Shown: piece by piece, positions 36,896-46,285 of the stretch
How the letters are laid out: every line of letters begins with the position of its first letter
Numbering within the stretch: the stretch's first letter is position 1
DNA from: Bacteroidota bacterium
GTDB lineage: Bacteria > Bacteroidota > Bacteroidia > Bacteroidales > FEN-979
Direction of reading: 5' to 3'
NCBI GenBank assembly: GCA_026391835.1
Contig: JAPLDF010000045.1
Coordinates: 1-64,000, forward strand
Length of the DNA stretch: 64,000 nucleotides
Program-made: the position numbers and the translations under genes
The notes under the pieces: model-generated
Told to the model about the DNA's origin: nothing
The model's database searches: none
Seen by the model: only the letters and a program-made list of their open reading frames with translations

Positions 36896-37467
36896 GGGGT
36901 TTTCTCCCGGTTGTTGATCCGCTCCACCCAGATCACCCACAGGGCAAGGATCACAACATAAAACATCCCTCTTAACACGGTGTTGTGTGCAAAATGCCAC
37001 CACTCGGGCTTGTAGATGGAAACCAGCGAAAGCAGCACGATCCTCAGGATATTGGTGCAATGAATGATCAACACGCCCAGGGGAATATACCATAATTTGT
37101 TTTTCCACAAACCGGGATAAATAAGCAGTAACAGGATAAACTGCAATATCTGTTTATCCCCCGAGCAGCTTCCGTTTATTTTGATCCAGCTGCCATTGTC
37201 AAAGGACATGGTAAGTCCTGATGTTTTCAGTGGAATATTCAGGATATGCTGGTCGACCCAGATGCTCTGGTAAAAAACCCATCGTGTAAGTACGATGTGC
37301 AAATCATTCATCCACGACTGGATAGGCCAGTAGTGGAAACTGTTGTTCCACAACCTGTAGGAATAGTGGATTGCGAGCGTAATCACGGCAAACCAGAACA
37401 CCTGCCTGATTTGCCGGTAACCGGGATCGTTGAAGAATTTCTTAATCCAGATCGTAATCATGTTCAT
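36892..37467 (-). CDS. Exosortase/archaeosortase family transpeptidase-like membrane protein
   Basis: A 191-residue protein with several membrane segments. It shows the three residues expected of the family: Cys101 in NGSCSGDKQ, Arg142 in TNILRIVLLS and His161 in WWHFAHNTVLRGMF. The arrangement (CSG, then N-x-x-R, then H-N before a last helix) matches short Bacteroidota exosortases, though I cannot assign an Xrt subtype. Exosortases cut C-terminal sorting signals and probably transfer the protein to a carrier. The gene converges on the tiny exported protein with a 4-bp overlap, which makes that protein and its copy at 16475-16720 the likely substrates. This pairing is an inference. Confidence 0.85.
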   Translation of the reverse strand: MNMITIWIKKFFNDPGYRQIRQVFWFAVITLAIHYSYRLWNNSFHYWPIQSWMNDLHIVLTRWVFYQSIWVDQHILNIPLKTSGLTMSFDNGSWIKINGSCSGDKQILQFILLLLIYPGLWKNKLWYIPLGVLIIHCTNILRIVLLSLVSIYKPEWWHFAHNTVLRGMFYVVILALWVIWVERINNREKTP

Positions 37468-37510
37468 ACCCTTTAAAATAAATCAAGCGGATGGTCCCTG
37501 TGAATTCCTA

Positions 37511-37560
37511 AGGATTTTCTGTGAAAATCTGCGCGAAATATCTGCGGGAAAAATATCCCC
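37511..37560. repeat. CGCAGATTT-type repeat element, copy 3
   Basis: GGATTTTCTGTGAAAATC, CTGCGCG and ATCTGCGGG lie just upstream of the exosortase gene, in the reverse sense to copy 2. Confidence 0.5.
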
Positions 37561-37665
37561 GGCAAAAGTAGAGAAATATGCTCAGGCCCCGAACCCATTC
37601 CAACCCCAAATGTTAAATATCCTTAAATATCTACATATATTTTCAGATGCAATATTAATTTTTAA

Positions 37666-37673
37666 TAGTTTTG
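37666..37673 (+). promoter_or_regulatory. Candidate -7 box of the acyl-CoA carboxylase operon
   Basis: TAGTTTTG fits TAnnTTTG and lies 33 nt before the first ATG. A TTTC about 20 nt upstream could be a weak -33 element. Confidence 0.4.
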
Positions 37674-37705
37674 TCCGATTTTTAGAATCAGAATAAATAG
37701 TTTTA

Positions 37706-39226
37706 ATGGGTAAGTCTATGATTAAAAAAGTATTGGTGGCCAACCGGGGAGAGATTGCCGTTAGGGTGATGCGATCGTGCCGTGAGATTGGAATCATTAC
37801 AGTCGCTGTATTTTCCGATGCCGACCGCCAGGCCATGCATGTTCGTTATGCCGATGAGGCATATTGCATCGGCCCGGCCCCGTCGCGTGACAGTTACCTG
37901 AACATTGAAGCGATCATCGGCGCCGCCAAAAAATCGGGAGCCGATGCCATTCACCCGGGGTATGGCTTCCTTTCAGAAAATGCCGGATTTTCCGAACGTT
38001 GCAAAGCGGAAGGAATCAAATTTATCGGCCCTGATGCTTACGCAATCCGGACCATGGGGGACAAGATCACAGCCCGCCAGACGATGATTGCCTCGGGGGT
38101 CCCGGTTGTACCGGGCACCAAGGAGAAACTGTCGGATGAAATCAAGGCGGTTGAAGTCGTTAAGGAGATCGGGTTGCCCGTCATGATCAAGGCCTCAGCT
38201 GGAGGTGGCGGCAAGGGCATGCGCCTGGTAAAAACCATGGACGAACTGATCCCGTCGCTCCGCATGGCAAAATCGGAAGCCATGAATGCATTTGGCGACG
38301 ATGCCGTATATATTGAAAAATACATCGAATCGCCCCATCATATTGAATTTCAGATACTGGCCGACCAGCACGGCAATGTTGTCCACCTCTTTGAACGTGA
38401 ATGCTCTATCCAGCGCCGCCATCAGAAGGTGATCGAAGAAACGCCTTCGCCGCTCATGAACCCTGCACTCCGCATGGAGATGGGCGAAAAAGCCGTGGCA
38501 GCTGCCAAAGCCGTCAATTATGAAGGAGCGGGCACCATCGAATTCATTGTCAATGACAAGCTGGAGTATTATTTCCTCGAGATGAACACCCGTTTGCAGG
38601 TCGAACATCCTGTAACAGAACGTGTTGTTGGTGTCGACCTGGTCAAGGAACAGATCAACATCGCAAACGGGCTGCCACTTTCGTTTAAACAGGAGGATCT
38701 TCAGCAGCATGGCCATGCCATCCAGTGCAGGATCTATGCGGAGGATCCCGACAACAACTTCATGCCAAACCCGGGGATCATCAAGCACATCACCGTTCCG
38801 CTGGGACTGGGCGTGCGCTACGACGGCTATGTGTATGAAGGTTACGAGATCCCCATGCACTATGATCCGATGATCTGCAAACTGATCACCTGGGGCGAGA
38901 CCCGCAAGGAGTCAATTGCACGGATGCGCAGGGCTTTGTATGAATACAAAATTACCGGGGTTAAAACTTCCATCAAATTCCTTGAACGCATCATGGATGC
39001 ACCCGATTTTATTGAGGGGAAATACAACACCCATTTCATCGAGGATAACCATGCCCGGCTGTTCACCACAAAACCTTGTGGCATCGAATGCGAGGATATG
39101 GCCATTATTACGGCATTTATCGATTACCTTGATAAGCTTGCAGAGATCCAGCCACAGAAATATACCGAGGAACTGGGCAACAACTGGAAGGATTTTGGCC
39201 GGAAAAGAAACGTTTTACGATTATAA
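37706..39226 (+). CDS. accC: Biotin carboxylase subunit of an acyl-CoA carboxylase
   Basis: A 506-residue ATP-grasp enzyme that carboxylates the biotin on its carrier protein using ATP and bicarbonate. It starts MGKSMIKKVLVANRGEIAVRVMRSC; ATG at 37718 is an equally good start and matches the usual N-terminus. Conserved sites seen are GGGGKGMR near 166, ERECSIQRRHQKVIEE near 230 and EMNTRLQVEHPVTE near 291. It is the first of three genes, followed after 9 bp by the carrier and then by the carboxyltransferase. The set is the Bacteroidota acetyl/propionyl-CoA carboxylase arrangement. Substrate length cannot be told from this gene. Confidence 0.93.
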   Translation: MGKSMIKKVLVANRGEIAVRVMRSCREIGIITVAVFSDADRQAMHVRYADEAYCIGPAPSRDSYLNIEAIIGAAKKSGADAIHPGYGFLSENAGFSERCKAEGIKFIGPDAYAIRTMGDKITARQTMIASGVPVVPGTKEKLSDEIKAVEVVKEIGLPVMIKASAGGGGKGMRLVKTMDELIPSLRMAKSEAMNAFGDDAVYIEKYIESPHHIEFQILADQHGNVVHLFERECSIQRRHQKVIEETPSPLMNPALRMEMGEKAVAAAKAVNYEGAGTIEFIVNDKLEYYFLEMNTRLQVEHPVTERVVGVDLVKEQINIANGLPLSFKQEDLQQHGHAIQCRIYAEDPDNNFMPNPGIIKHITVPLGLGVRYDGYVYEGYEIPMHYDPMICKLITWGETRKESIARMRRALYEYKITGVKTSIKFLERIMDAPDFIEGKYNTHFIEDNHARLFTTKPCGIECEDMAIITAFIDYLDKLAEIQPQKYTEELGNNWKDFGRKRNVLRL

Positions 39227-39235
39227 CTGATCCCA

Positions 39236-39757
39236 ATGGCATACGAAATAAGTATCGGACATCGCACTGCGAAGATTGAACTGCTCAACCGGGTAGGGCA
39301 CAAAGCCCTGGTCAAGGTGGACGGCCTGAAATACGACCTCGACATCGTGGAGGTGGAAAACGGGGTTTATTCCATTTTGTACAACGGTCATTCCTACAAT
39401 GTTGAGCTCATCAGGGGGGAATCCAGCAAGAAATTCATTGTGAACACCTTTGCAAAGACTTTCAATGCGGAGGTGATCGATGCCGAATCAAAATACATCA
39501 CCAACCGGAACAAGGGCATGGAGGTGGAAGGATCAAACCAGGTGCTGTCGCCCATGCCCGGAAAGATCGTGAAGATCCCCGTGAAAGTTGGGGATGTGGT
39601 AACCCCAGGGCAGACGCTCATCGTGGTGGAGGCCATGAAGATGCAAAGCGAATTCAAATCCACCGGGGATAAAATCGTCCAGGCTATCCTGGTCAAAGAG
39701 GGGGATACCGTTGATTCACATCAGTTGATGATTAAATTGGAGGATTTGAAGATTTGA
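39236..39757 (+). CDS. Biotin carboxyl carrier protein of the acyl-CoA carboxylase
   Basis: A 173-residue protein whose last 75 residues are a biotinyl domain with EAMKM. Lys135 in that motif is the biotin site. The N-terminal 95 residues (KIELLNRVGHKALVKVDGL) are a carboxylase-associated beta domain. It sits 9 bp after the biotin carboxylase gene. The C-terminus EDLKI and its TGA stop are written in a GATTTGA-type repeat that continues for some 27 bp after the stop, so the 3' end has been shaped by the repeat. Confidence 0.9.
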   Translation: MAYEISIGHRTAKIELLNRVGHKALVKVDGLKYDLDIVEVENGVYSILYNGHSYNVELIRGESSKKFIVNTFAKTFNAEVIDAESKYITNRNKGMEVEGSNQVLSPMPGKIVKIPVKVGDVVTPGQTLIVVEAMKMQSEFKSTGDKIVQAILVKEGDTVDSHQLMIKLEDLKI

Positions 39758-39784
39758 AAATTTGAGGATTTGAAAATTTGAAAA
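39740..39784. repeat. (GATTTGAAAATTTGAG) array across a stop codon
   Basis: Units GATTTGAAGATTTGA, AAATTTGAG and GATTTGAAAATTTGA run from inside the carrier-protein gene into the spacer. The TGA stop is part of a unit. Confidence 0.65.
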
Positions 39785-39802
39785 TGATCCGGCCACTAAC
39801 CC

Positions 39803-39896
39803 TTTACCTGTTCACCCGTTTACCCGTTTACCTGTTCACCTGTTTACCCGTTTACCTGTTCACCTGTTTACCCGCTTACCTGTTTACCCGTTTACT
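39803..39896. repeat. (TTTACCTG/TTCACCTG) octamer array inside the carboxylase operon
   Basis: About eleven 8-nt units of the form ACCTGTTT, ACCCGTTT and ACCTGTTC fill the gap up to 20 bp before the carboxyltransferase start. The unit has no stem potential by itself. Confidence 0.75.
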
Positions 39897-39915
39897 TTTA
39901 ACCAATTCCTAAATT

Positions 39916-41454
39916 ATGCAAACCATAGAAGAACGTTTTCAGTTTTTCGAAGATAAGAACCGCAAAGCTGAGCTGGGCGGTGGTGTTGACAAGATAGCCA
40001 AAATCCATAAAAGCGGCAGGATGACTGCCCGCGAACGGATCCAGACGCTGCTTGACGTAAATAGTTTTGTAGAGATGGACAAGCTGGTCATGCACCGTTG
40101 TCACGATTTCGGGATGGGACACAACAAAGTTCCCGGCGATGGCATGGTGACCGGTTACGGCAAGATCGACGGACGGCAGGTATTCGTATTCGCGCAGGAT
40201 TTCACCGTCTTTGGCGGTACGATGAGCCGGGCCAATGCCGATAAGGTGGTGAAGATCATGGATATGGCCATGCGTATGGGCGCCCCGCTCATCGGGCTCA
40301 ACGATTCGGGCGGCGCCCGTATCCAGGAAGGGGTTGAAAGCCTGGCAGGTTATGCCGACATCTTCTACCGCAATGTGATGGCATCGGGCGTGATCCCGCA
40401 GATTTCTGCCATCATGGGCCCCTGCGCGGGCGGTGCGGTCTATTCCCCTGCCATGACCGATTTCATATTCATGGTAAAAGAGTCAAGTTATATGTTCGTG
40501 ACCGGTCCCGAAGTTATCAAAACGGTGACGCACGAAGAGGTGACGATGGAAGAGCTGGGTGGTGCCATGTCGCACAATGCAAAGAGCGGTGTGGCCCATT
40601 TTGCCGGTGAAAATGATGAACAGGTGGTGCTGATGATCCGTGAACTGATGAGTTTCCTGCCGTCAAACAACATGGAAGACCCTCCCACCCAGCCATGTAC
40701 CGACGACATTATGCGGCAGGATGAGAAACTGCAGACCGTGGTTCCGGCCGATCCGAACAAGCCTTACGACATGAAGGACATCATCACAACGGTGGTGGAT
40801 AATCATAATTTCTTTGAGGTAATGCCGCATTATGCACAGAACATCCTCACCGGGTTTGCCCGGCTGGGTGGAAAGCCTGTGGGACTCGTCGCCAACCAGC
40901 CGGCTTTTCTTGCCGGGGTGCTCGACATCAATTCGTCCATCAAGGCGGCGCGGTTTGTGCGGTTTTGCGACTGTTTCAACATACCGATCATCACCTTCGT
41001 GGATGTTCCCGGGTTCCTGCCCGGTACGAACCAGGAGTTCGGCGGGATCATCAAACACGGAGCCAAACTGCTTTATGCATTTTCAGAAGCCACCGTGCCG
41101 AAGATTACGCTGATCACGCGGAAAGCATATGGAGGTGCCTATGATGTTATGTCGAGCAAACATATCGGGGCCGATGTGAACTATGCTTATCCCACGGCCG
41201 AAATTGCCGTGATGGGCCCCGAGGGCGCCGTGAACATCATTCACAAGGGGAAACTCAATGAGGCTGACCGCACCGAAGCCGTTGACCATTACAGGCATAC
41301 CTTTGCAAATCCTTATAAAGCGGCGGAACTGGGATATGTTGATGAGATCATCCTTCCGCGGCAAACCCGAACCAAGCTGATCCAGGCGCTTGAACTCACC
41401 CAGAACAAGAGTAAAACGAACCCGCCGAAGAAACACGGGAACATACCGTTATAG
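39916..41454 (+). CDS. Carboxyltransferase (beta) subunit of acyl-CoA carboxylase
   Basis: A 512-residue protein of the propionyl-CoA carboxylase beta / methylmalonyl-CoA decarboxylase alpha family. It moves CO2 from carboxybiotin to an acyl-CoA. Both crotonase-like halves are complete. The acyl-CoA side has [19 protein letters not shown] and [18 protein letters not shown]. The carboxybiotin side has [32 protein letters not shown] and [17 protein letters not shown] (each quoted in part from a longer conserved run). The length is typical. It is the third gene of the operon but is separated from the carrier gene by 158 bp of short tandem repeats. Propionyl-CoA is the likeliest substrate by family, not proven. 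Confidence 0.92.
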   Translation: MQTIEERFQFFEDKNRKAELGGGVDKIAKIHKSGRMTARERIQTLLDVNSFVEMDKLVMHRCHDFGMGHNKVPGDGMVTGYGKIDGRQVFVFAQDFTVFGGTMSRANADKVVKIMDMAMRMGAPLIGLNDSGGARIQEGVESLAGYADIFYRNVMASGVIPQISAIMGPCAGGAVYSPAMTDFIFMVKESSYMFVTGPEVIKTVTHEEVTMEELGGAMSHNAKSGVAHFAGENDEQVVLMIRELMSFLPSNNMEDPPTQPCTDDIMRQDEKLQTVVPADPNKPYDMKDIITTVVDNHNFFEVMPHYAQNILTGFARLGGKPVGLVANQPAFLAGVLDINSSIKAARFVRFCDCFNIPIITFVDVPGFLPGTNQEFGGIIKHGAKLLYAFSEATVPKITLITRKAYGGAYDVMSSKHIGADVNYAYPTAEIAVMGPEGAVNIIHKGKLNEADRTEAVDHYRHTFANPYKAAELGYVDEIILPRQTRTKLIQALELTQNKSKTNPPKKHGNIPL

Positions 41455-41467
41455 AATAATTGGAGGC

Positions 41468-41672
41468 AAAGGGACAAAGTAACAGGGTAACAAAGTCACA
41501 AAGACACAAAGTAACAGGGTAACAGAGTGAGGGATAGGGAAATATGCCACAATCCAATTAATTACCCCGTAACCTTGCTACCTAATAACCTTGTTACCCT
41601 GTTACCTTGTAACCTTGTAACCTTGTTACCTTGTTACCTTGTAACCTTGTTACCTTGTAACCTTGTTACTCG
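41468..41672. repeat. Two opposed (GTAACAAG)-type arrays between convergent genes
   Basis: Positions 41468-41530 read AAGTAACAGGGTAACAAAG on the + strand. Positions 41570-41672 read TTACCTTGTAACCTTG, that is GTAACAAG words on the minus strand. Each array reads outward from the gene it follows. The second supplies the TAA stop of the minus-strand lipoprotein gene. The pair could fold into a long stem. Confidence 0.75.
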
Positions 41673-42010
41673 GGCGATCCGTTCTCTATCCAGCAAGAAA
41701 TAACCTTGATCTGGGAGTCAGCAAGCCGGTCGGCATTTTTTGGCATTTGCTGGTAAAACGGCAGGTGTTGAATTGAACCCATGAAACTCTTTTTCTTGCT
41801 TGCATCAACAGTACCGGCAAATGTGGAGAGGTCGAACGCTTCGCCATTGGCTGAATGGCACCCGCTTGTCGCACAACACTGGTCCATGATGAATTTAACA
41901 TTCTTCGTGTAAGTTGGCGTGAGCCCGTTGCATTCGTATTTAACAACATGTTTGCAACTGAGTGTCATTGAAAGAAGCACTATTGCGAACAAGGAACCGG
42001 CGATTTTCAT
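41666..42010 (-). CDS. Small cytochrome c-like lipoprotein
   Basis: A 114-residue protein with a lipoprotein signal (SLFAIVLLSMTLSCKH, lipid-bearing Cys near residue 19). The haem-type motif is CATSGCH, a CX4CH spacing seen in Bacteroidota outer-membrane cytochrome-like domains, with a later Met in LPFYQQMPK that could be the second ligand. The typical pair KFIMDQCC...CHSANG and ISCWIENGSPE supports the c-type cytochrome domain family. It probably faces the periplasm. The electron partner is unknown. The stop codon lies in a GTAACAAG array. Confidence 0.72.
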   Translation of the reverse strand: MKIAGSLFAIVLLSMTLSCKHVVKYECNGLTPTYTKNVKFIMDQCCATSGCHSANGEAFDLSTFAGTVDASKKKSFMGSIQHLPFYQQMPKNADRLADSQIKVISCWIENGSPE

Positions 42011-42092
42011 GGAATAATGGGTTAAAGCAGCAAAGATATTGCAATTACAAAAGTAAATATAAATTCCGGATATAGGATCAATTGAATCTTTG

Positions 42093-42100
42093 TAACTTTG
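42093..42100 (+). promoter_or_regulatory. Candidate -7 box of the papain-like protease gene
   Basis: TAACTTTG fits TAnnTTTG and is 68 nt before the start at 42168. No convincing -33 element is visible. Confidence 0.35.
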
Positions 42101-42167
42101 CTACTGGAGCGAAATGCCTTGTTTTCAGGGCATGTCAAAGTCAATCATTTCTCTAACTTTTTAATGA

Positions 42168-45100
42168 ATGATGAATTACTACAAGTACCTGGTTCTCTAT
42201 ATAATACTGGTTTTGCTGCTGCCGGGGATCCTCTCCGGACAGGGTACCGGTCCACGCATGATGAAAACGGTTTATCCTGTTGCCGAACGGGAACGTGACT
42301 CCATTACAGCCATCAGGATCCCGCTCCTTAAACTTCCTGAAGCATATCGTAACCGGCAGCTTCCTGCTACAGTCGATAATTCCATGAATGCATACTGGCC
42401 GGTGATCCAGGATCAATACGTGTTCTACACCTGTCAGCAATATGCCGGTGTGGCGTATGTATACAGCTATGAAATGAACCGGCTGAGAAACCTTCCCGGG
42501 AACAACCCGGATAACCGTTTCCCGGCGCTTTATACCTGGAATTTCATGAACCAGGGTGAACGGTTTGTCGGGGTCGATTTCCTGCAGAGTTTTGAAGCCA
42601 TCAGGCAGCAGGGGCATATGACCACCAGCGATTACGGCCCGGATACCGCAACGTCGGTGCTTGGGTGGATCAGCGGATATGACAAATATTACCGGGGAAT
42701 GTTCAACCATGTGAAACAGGTTTACGCGATACAAACCAACAGTATTGAAGGCATCAACACGTTGAAAAACTACCTGAACGACCATCTCGACGGTTCCGCT
42801 ACAGGGGGCATCGCCTGTTTTACAACCAGCAGTGCGACACTGAACGGTCTGGCTAAACTTCCTGCCGGAACCCCTGACGGAGGAAAGGACCTGATCCCCG
42901 GCTGGCAGTCGGACCCGGTGCATGGTCTGACGGTGGTGGGCTATAACGATTCCATCAGGTATGACAGGAACCAGGATGGTAAATACACCAACGATCTGGA
43001 TATCACCGGCGATGGCATTGTCGATGCCCGTGACTGGGAGATCGGCGGCTTCCGGATCGCGAATTCATACGGGACCTGGTGGGGAAATGCCGGATTTGCC
43101 TACGCCCTGTACTGTACTTTTGCCATGAGCTACGATTCGGGCGGCATATGGAACAACCGTGTTTATATTGTGGATGCCGATACCGTATATCACCCGTTGC
43201 TGACAGCAAAGGTAAACCTGGAGTACAACATGCGGAATAAAATAAAGGTCCTGGCAGGGGTGAGCAGCGACTCCCTTGATCAACTGCCCCGGCATATGAT
43301 TGATTTCCCGATTTTTAATTTCCAGGGAGGGGAACATGCCATGCAGGGAAATGATACCATCGCAACAGAAAAATCCATTGAATTCGGGCTGGATGTTACC
43401 TCCCTGCTCAACTACATCCCTTCCGGGCAACCGGCAAGGTTCTTCCTGATGGTTGAAGAGAAGGATCCTGATCACATAGGCCAGGGAAAAATCGAACATG
43501 CTTCATTTATAAGCTACCGCAGCGCCCCGGTGGAATTCGGGGCAAAAGAAACTGATGTAGCCATCAAAGACAATAATACAACGCTGGTTTCGGTGGTTGC
43601 GACCCTGGAAAAACCCTCCGTGCAGATCACGACAACCAGCCTGCCGCCCTTTACCTCCGCGCAACCTCTCCAGGTTCAACTGGAAGTGACGGGAGGTACT
43701 GCGCCATACGATTGGTCGTTCATGAAGGAATATGTTAAAAAGCCGGTCAACACCCCCGAACCGCTGGTCAGCGGGACATCGATCCAGGTGCATTATGAAA
43801 CCAGGTCGTTTGCATCGGTTCGCCTGCCATTTGAGTTTCCTTTCTTTGGAAAACGGTATGATTCGATCTATGTGAATTATTTTGGCTTCATCGCCTTTAC
43901 GCCCCAGAATCTTCCCGCGCCCTATACCACGGACGAAACGGGGATGCTCCGTATGTTCCCGCTCATCGTGCCATCCTTTTCACAGCAATATGCTTACATG
44001 GCCAACAAAAATGACGGGATATGGCTCGAGGCTGATGCCACGCATGCCGTCATCCGGTGGAAAACCTCTGTTTCTCCCTACTATACCACTTCAAGTGATG
44101 ATTTTGCCGTAATCCTGTATCCCGATGGCCGGTTTGAATTCTGTTACGGGGCCATGGATAACCAGGGGTTTACCCATACTTTTTATGAAGGAGTGTCGGC
44201 AGGGGATGGGTTGAATTATGACATTCAAACCCAGTGGAATGCAAACGATATTTCAGGTAAGAGCTTCTGCTTTTTGCCTCCTGTTGTCCCTGAAGGTTTA
44301 ACCCTGGCGCAGGATGGACTGTTAACGGTGAACCAGGCCGACTCTTCCGTCATCTATGGCCTGCATGTCAATGTTGCCGATGCCCGTAAGATTTCAGATT
44401 CCAAAGTCCTGGCCCTGGCAAGCGGGCTTGATATGGGCCAGGAACTGGTTTGCGGGAGCGATGCACGGCTGAAATCAGGCCTGCAGGCATCCTTGAAGCT
44501 GGTATTGAAGAACAATGGTACGCAACCGATACAGGATCTGTCACTTAAGATCCATTCAACTGACTCTCTTTTGTTGATTTCCGACAGTATATATCTCGTT
44601 TCGCTCCTCAACCCGGGACAATCGCTCACTATCCCTGCGGCTTTTTCGTTCAGGCTGCGCCATTCTTTGCCGGATGAATTTCCCGTTACAATAGGACTGC
44701 AGGCGCAATCACCTGCACGGACCTGGAAAAAGGAGTTGGTTTTCAATGTTTCAGCCCCTGAAATTATGGTTGAATCTCCATGTGTCATTGATGGATACAA
44801 CGACAGGCTTGACCCGGGTGAAGTGGCCGACCTGCTCGTAAATGTTAAGAACAAAGGTTCCCTGGCGGCCGGAAGCCTTCAACTGACGCTTGTTTCCAAC
44901 AGTCCCGGCATTACCATCCTTTCTGATCCCATCTTCACGGTGGATCAGTTTGAGGTGTTTTCTTCAAAAGACTTCCATTTCCAGATCAAAGCATCCCGCA
45001 ATGCTGTGCCGGGAAGTGATCTTGGAATGCAACTCATCCTGAACGATTCCAATGGTGTTCTCGTGACCCTTGATTTTAATCTTCAGATTGGCACGAAGCC

Positions 45101-46238
45101 AATTGCGGTGGTGAATCTTTCAACGTCCATGGCTTCGCTCCAGGCGATGGCCAGTGCGTTGGACAGCCTTCATGTCGGGTACGATGTGTTCACCGCATTA
45201 CCAGTTCCTTACAGCCGGTATGCCAGCGTATACCTGATCCTGGGTACTGCGGGTTCCGGTACGCATGCACTCACCGACTATGAAGCCAGTTCCCTGGCCA
45301 TGTACCTGCAGAACAGGGGAAATCTGTACATGGAGGGCTATTATACCTGGTACTATTTGAACAAGACCGTCCTTCACCCTTATTTTAAGTATTCCTCGAA
45401 AAAAATTCCGGCTTTCTATTATCAAAATGTGACTGGCGTAACCGGGACATTTACCGAAGGCATGTCCTATGTTTACAATGCATCGCTCAACTATGCCGTG
45501 TTTAGTTTTGAACCGGTCGCCCCGGCATATGCAACGCTCACCAACACCGACAGCCCGGCAAAAAACCTGGAAGTCGTTTATCACGGCGACGATTACAAGA
45601 CCATTGGGTCCATGCTTGATTTCAGCGTATTGAACGGAGGTGCACCTCCTTCTTCCCAAACCACCATGATGCAGCGCTACCTCGAATTTTTCGACGTGAA
45701 CATTGCCGGGCCCTTTCCGCTTTTTCATGCGGCAACGACCACTGTTTGCCATAACCAGCCGGTAACTTTCACCGACGATTCCTTTGACAACATCACCACA
45801 AGAACGTGGGAATTCCAGGGAGGAACGCCGGCTGCAAGCTCAGAGGCGAACCCGGTGGTTACCTATGCCACCCCGGGCAGGTTTGATGTGAAGCTAACAG
45901 TTACCGACGGCGTGCACACCCATTCCATGCTGAAACAAAAATATATCCAGGTTGATTACTGCTCGGGTTCAGAGGACCTGGCAGCCGGATCCTCCCTGTT
46001 CAGGATATTCCCGAACCCGGCTGACGGCCTGGTTACCATTGAAGTTGACAGGAGTATCAGCGGGAGCTGTGAACTCCGGCTGTTCGACCTGGCGGGCATC
46101 ATGGTAAAGAAAATTCAGCAAACAGTCCCTGCCGGGCACGAATTCGTCATGAATCTTTCGGGTTTGGCCAAAGGTCTCTATTTTCTCAAAATTCAGGCCG
46201 GGGAATTCCAGTCGACCGTGAAATTGGTTAAAAATTGA
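42168..46238 (+). CDS. T9SS-secreted papain-like (C1 family) cysteine protease with PKD domain
   Basis: A 1356-residue exported protein with a signal peptide ending near residue 25. The N-terminal domain fits papain-type peptidases. Gln83 and Cys89 are spaced six apart as in papain (QYVFYTC), His252 lies in DPVHGLTVVGYND and Asn299 in ANSYGTWWGN. Long beta-sandwich stretches follow, including SVRLPFEFPFFGKRYDS, typical of Bacteroidota surface proteases. A PKD domain (VCHNQPVTFTDDSFDNITT) lies near 1190-1265. A T9SS type A domain ends the protein (FRIFPNPADGLVTIEV ... GLYFLKIQAGEFQSTVKLVKN). It should be an active extracellular or surface endopeptidase; the substrate is unknown. Confidence 0.85.
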   Translation: MMNYYKYLVLYIILVLLLPGILSGQGTGPRMMKTVYPVAERERDSITAIRIPLLKLPEAYRNRQLPATVDNSMNAYWPVIQDQYVFYTCQQYAGVAYVYSYEMNRLRNLPGNNPDNRFPALYTWNFMNQGERFVGVDFLQSFEAIRQQGHMTTSDYGPDTATSVLGWISGYDKYYRGMFNHVKQVYAIQTNSIEGINTLKNYLNDHLDGSATGGIACFTTSSATLNGLAKLPAGTPDGGKDLIPGWQSDPVHGLTVVGYNDSIRYDRNQDGKYTNDLDITGDGIVDARDWEIGGFRIANSYGTWWGNAGFAYALYCTFAMSYDSGGIWNNRVYIVDADTVYHPLLTAKVNLEYNMRNKIKVLAGVSSDSLDQLPRHMIDFPIFNFQGGEHAMQGNDTIATEKSIEFGLDVTSLLNYIPSGQPARFFLMVEEKDPDHIGQGKIEHASFISYRSAPVEFGAKETDVAIKDNNTTLVSVVATLEKPSVQITTTSLPPFTSAQPLQVQLEVTGGTAPYDWSFMKEYVKKPVNTPEPLVSGTSIQVHYETRSFASVRLPFEFPFFGKRYDSIYVNYFGFIAFTPQNLPAPYTTDETGMLRMFPLIVPSFSQQYAYMANKNDGIWLEADATHAVIRWKTSVSPYYTTSSDDFAVILYPDGRFEFCYGAMDNQGFTHTFYEGVSAGDGLNYDIQTQWNANDISGKSFCFLPPVVPEGLTLAQDGLLTVNQADSSVIYGLHVNVADARKISDSKVLALASGLDMGQELVCGSDARLKSGLQASLKLVLKNNGTQPIQDLSLKIHSTDSLLLISDSIYLVSLLNPGQSLTIPAAFSFRLRHSLPDEFPVTIGLQAQSPARTWKKELVFNVSAPEIMVESPCVIDGYNDRLDPGEVADLLVNVKNKGSLAAGSLQLTLVSNSPGITILSDPIFTVDQFEVFSSKDFHFQIKASRNAVPGSDLGMQLILNDSNGVLVTLDFNLQIGTKPIAVVNLSTSMASLQAMASALDSLHVGYDVFTALPVPYSRYASVYLILGTAGSGTHALTDYEASSLAMYLQNRGNLYMEGYYTWYYLNKTVLHPYFKYSSKKIPAFYYQNVTGVTGTFTEGMSYVYNASLNYAVFSFEPVAPAYATLTNTDSPAKNLEVVYHGDDYKTIGSMLDFSVLNGGAPPSSQTTMMQRYLEFFDVNIAGPFPLFHAATTTVCHNQPVTFTDDSFDNITTRTWEFQGGTPAASSEANPVVTYATPGRFDVKLTVTDGVHTHSMLKQKYIQVDYCSGSEDLAAGSSLFRIFPNPADGLVTIEVDRSISGSCELRLFDLAGIMVKKIQQTVPAGHEFVMNLSGLAKGLYFLKIQAGEFQSTVKLVKN

Positions 46239-46261
46239 CCGGCAAACATTCCCTACCTTTG
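46235..46261 (+). promoter_or_regulatory. Bacteroidota-type promoter of the M20 amidohydrolase gene
   Basis: TTG at 46235-46237 and TACCTTTG at 46254-46261, 16 nt apart, match the -33/-7 consensus. The boxes overlap the end of the protease gene and lie 25 nt before ATG 46286, which supports that start. Confidence 0.55.
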
Positions 46262-46285
46262 ACTTTTATTTATCAGCGTGAAACC

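Noticed and set aside
46235-46285. Upstream TTG start for the M20 enzyme
   Set aside because: It lies inside the preceding gene and within a promoter that matches the Bacteroidota consensus; ATG 46286 gives the usual N-terminus.
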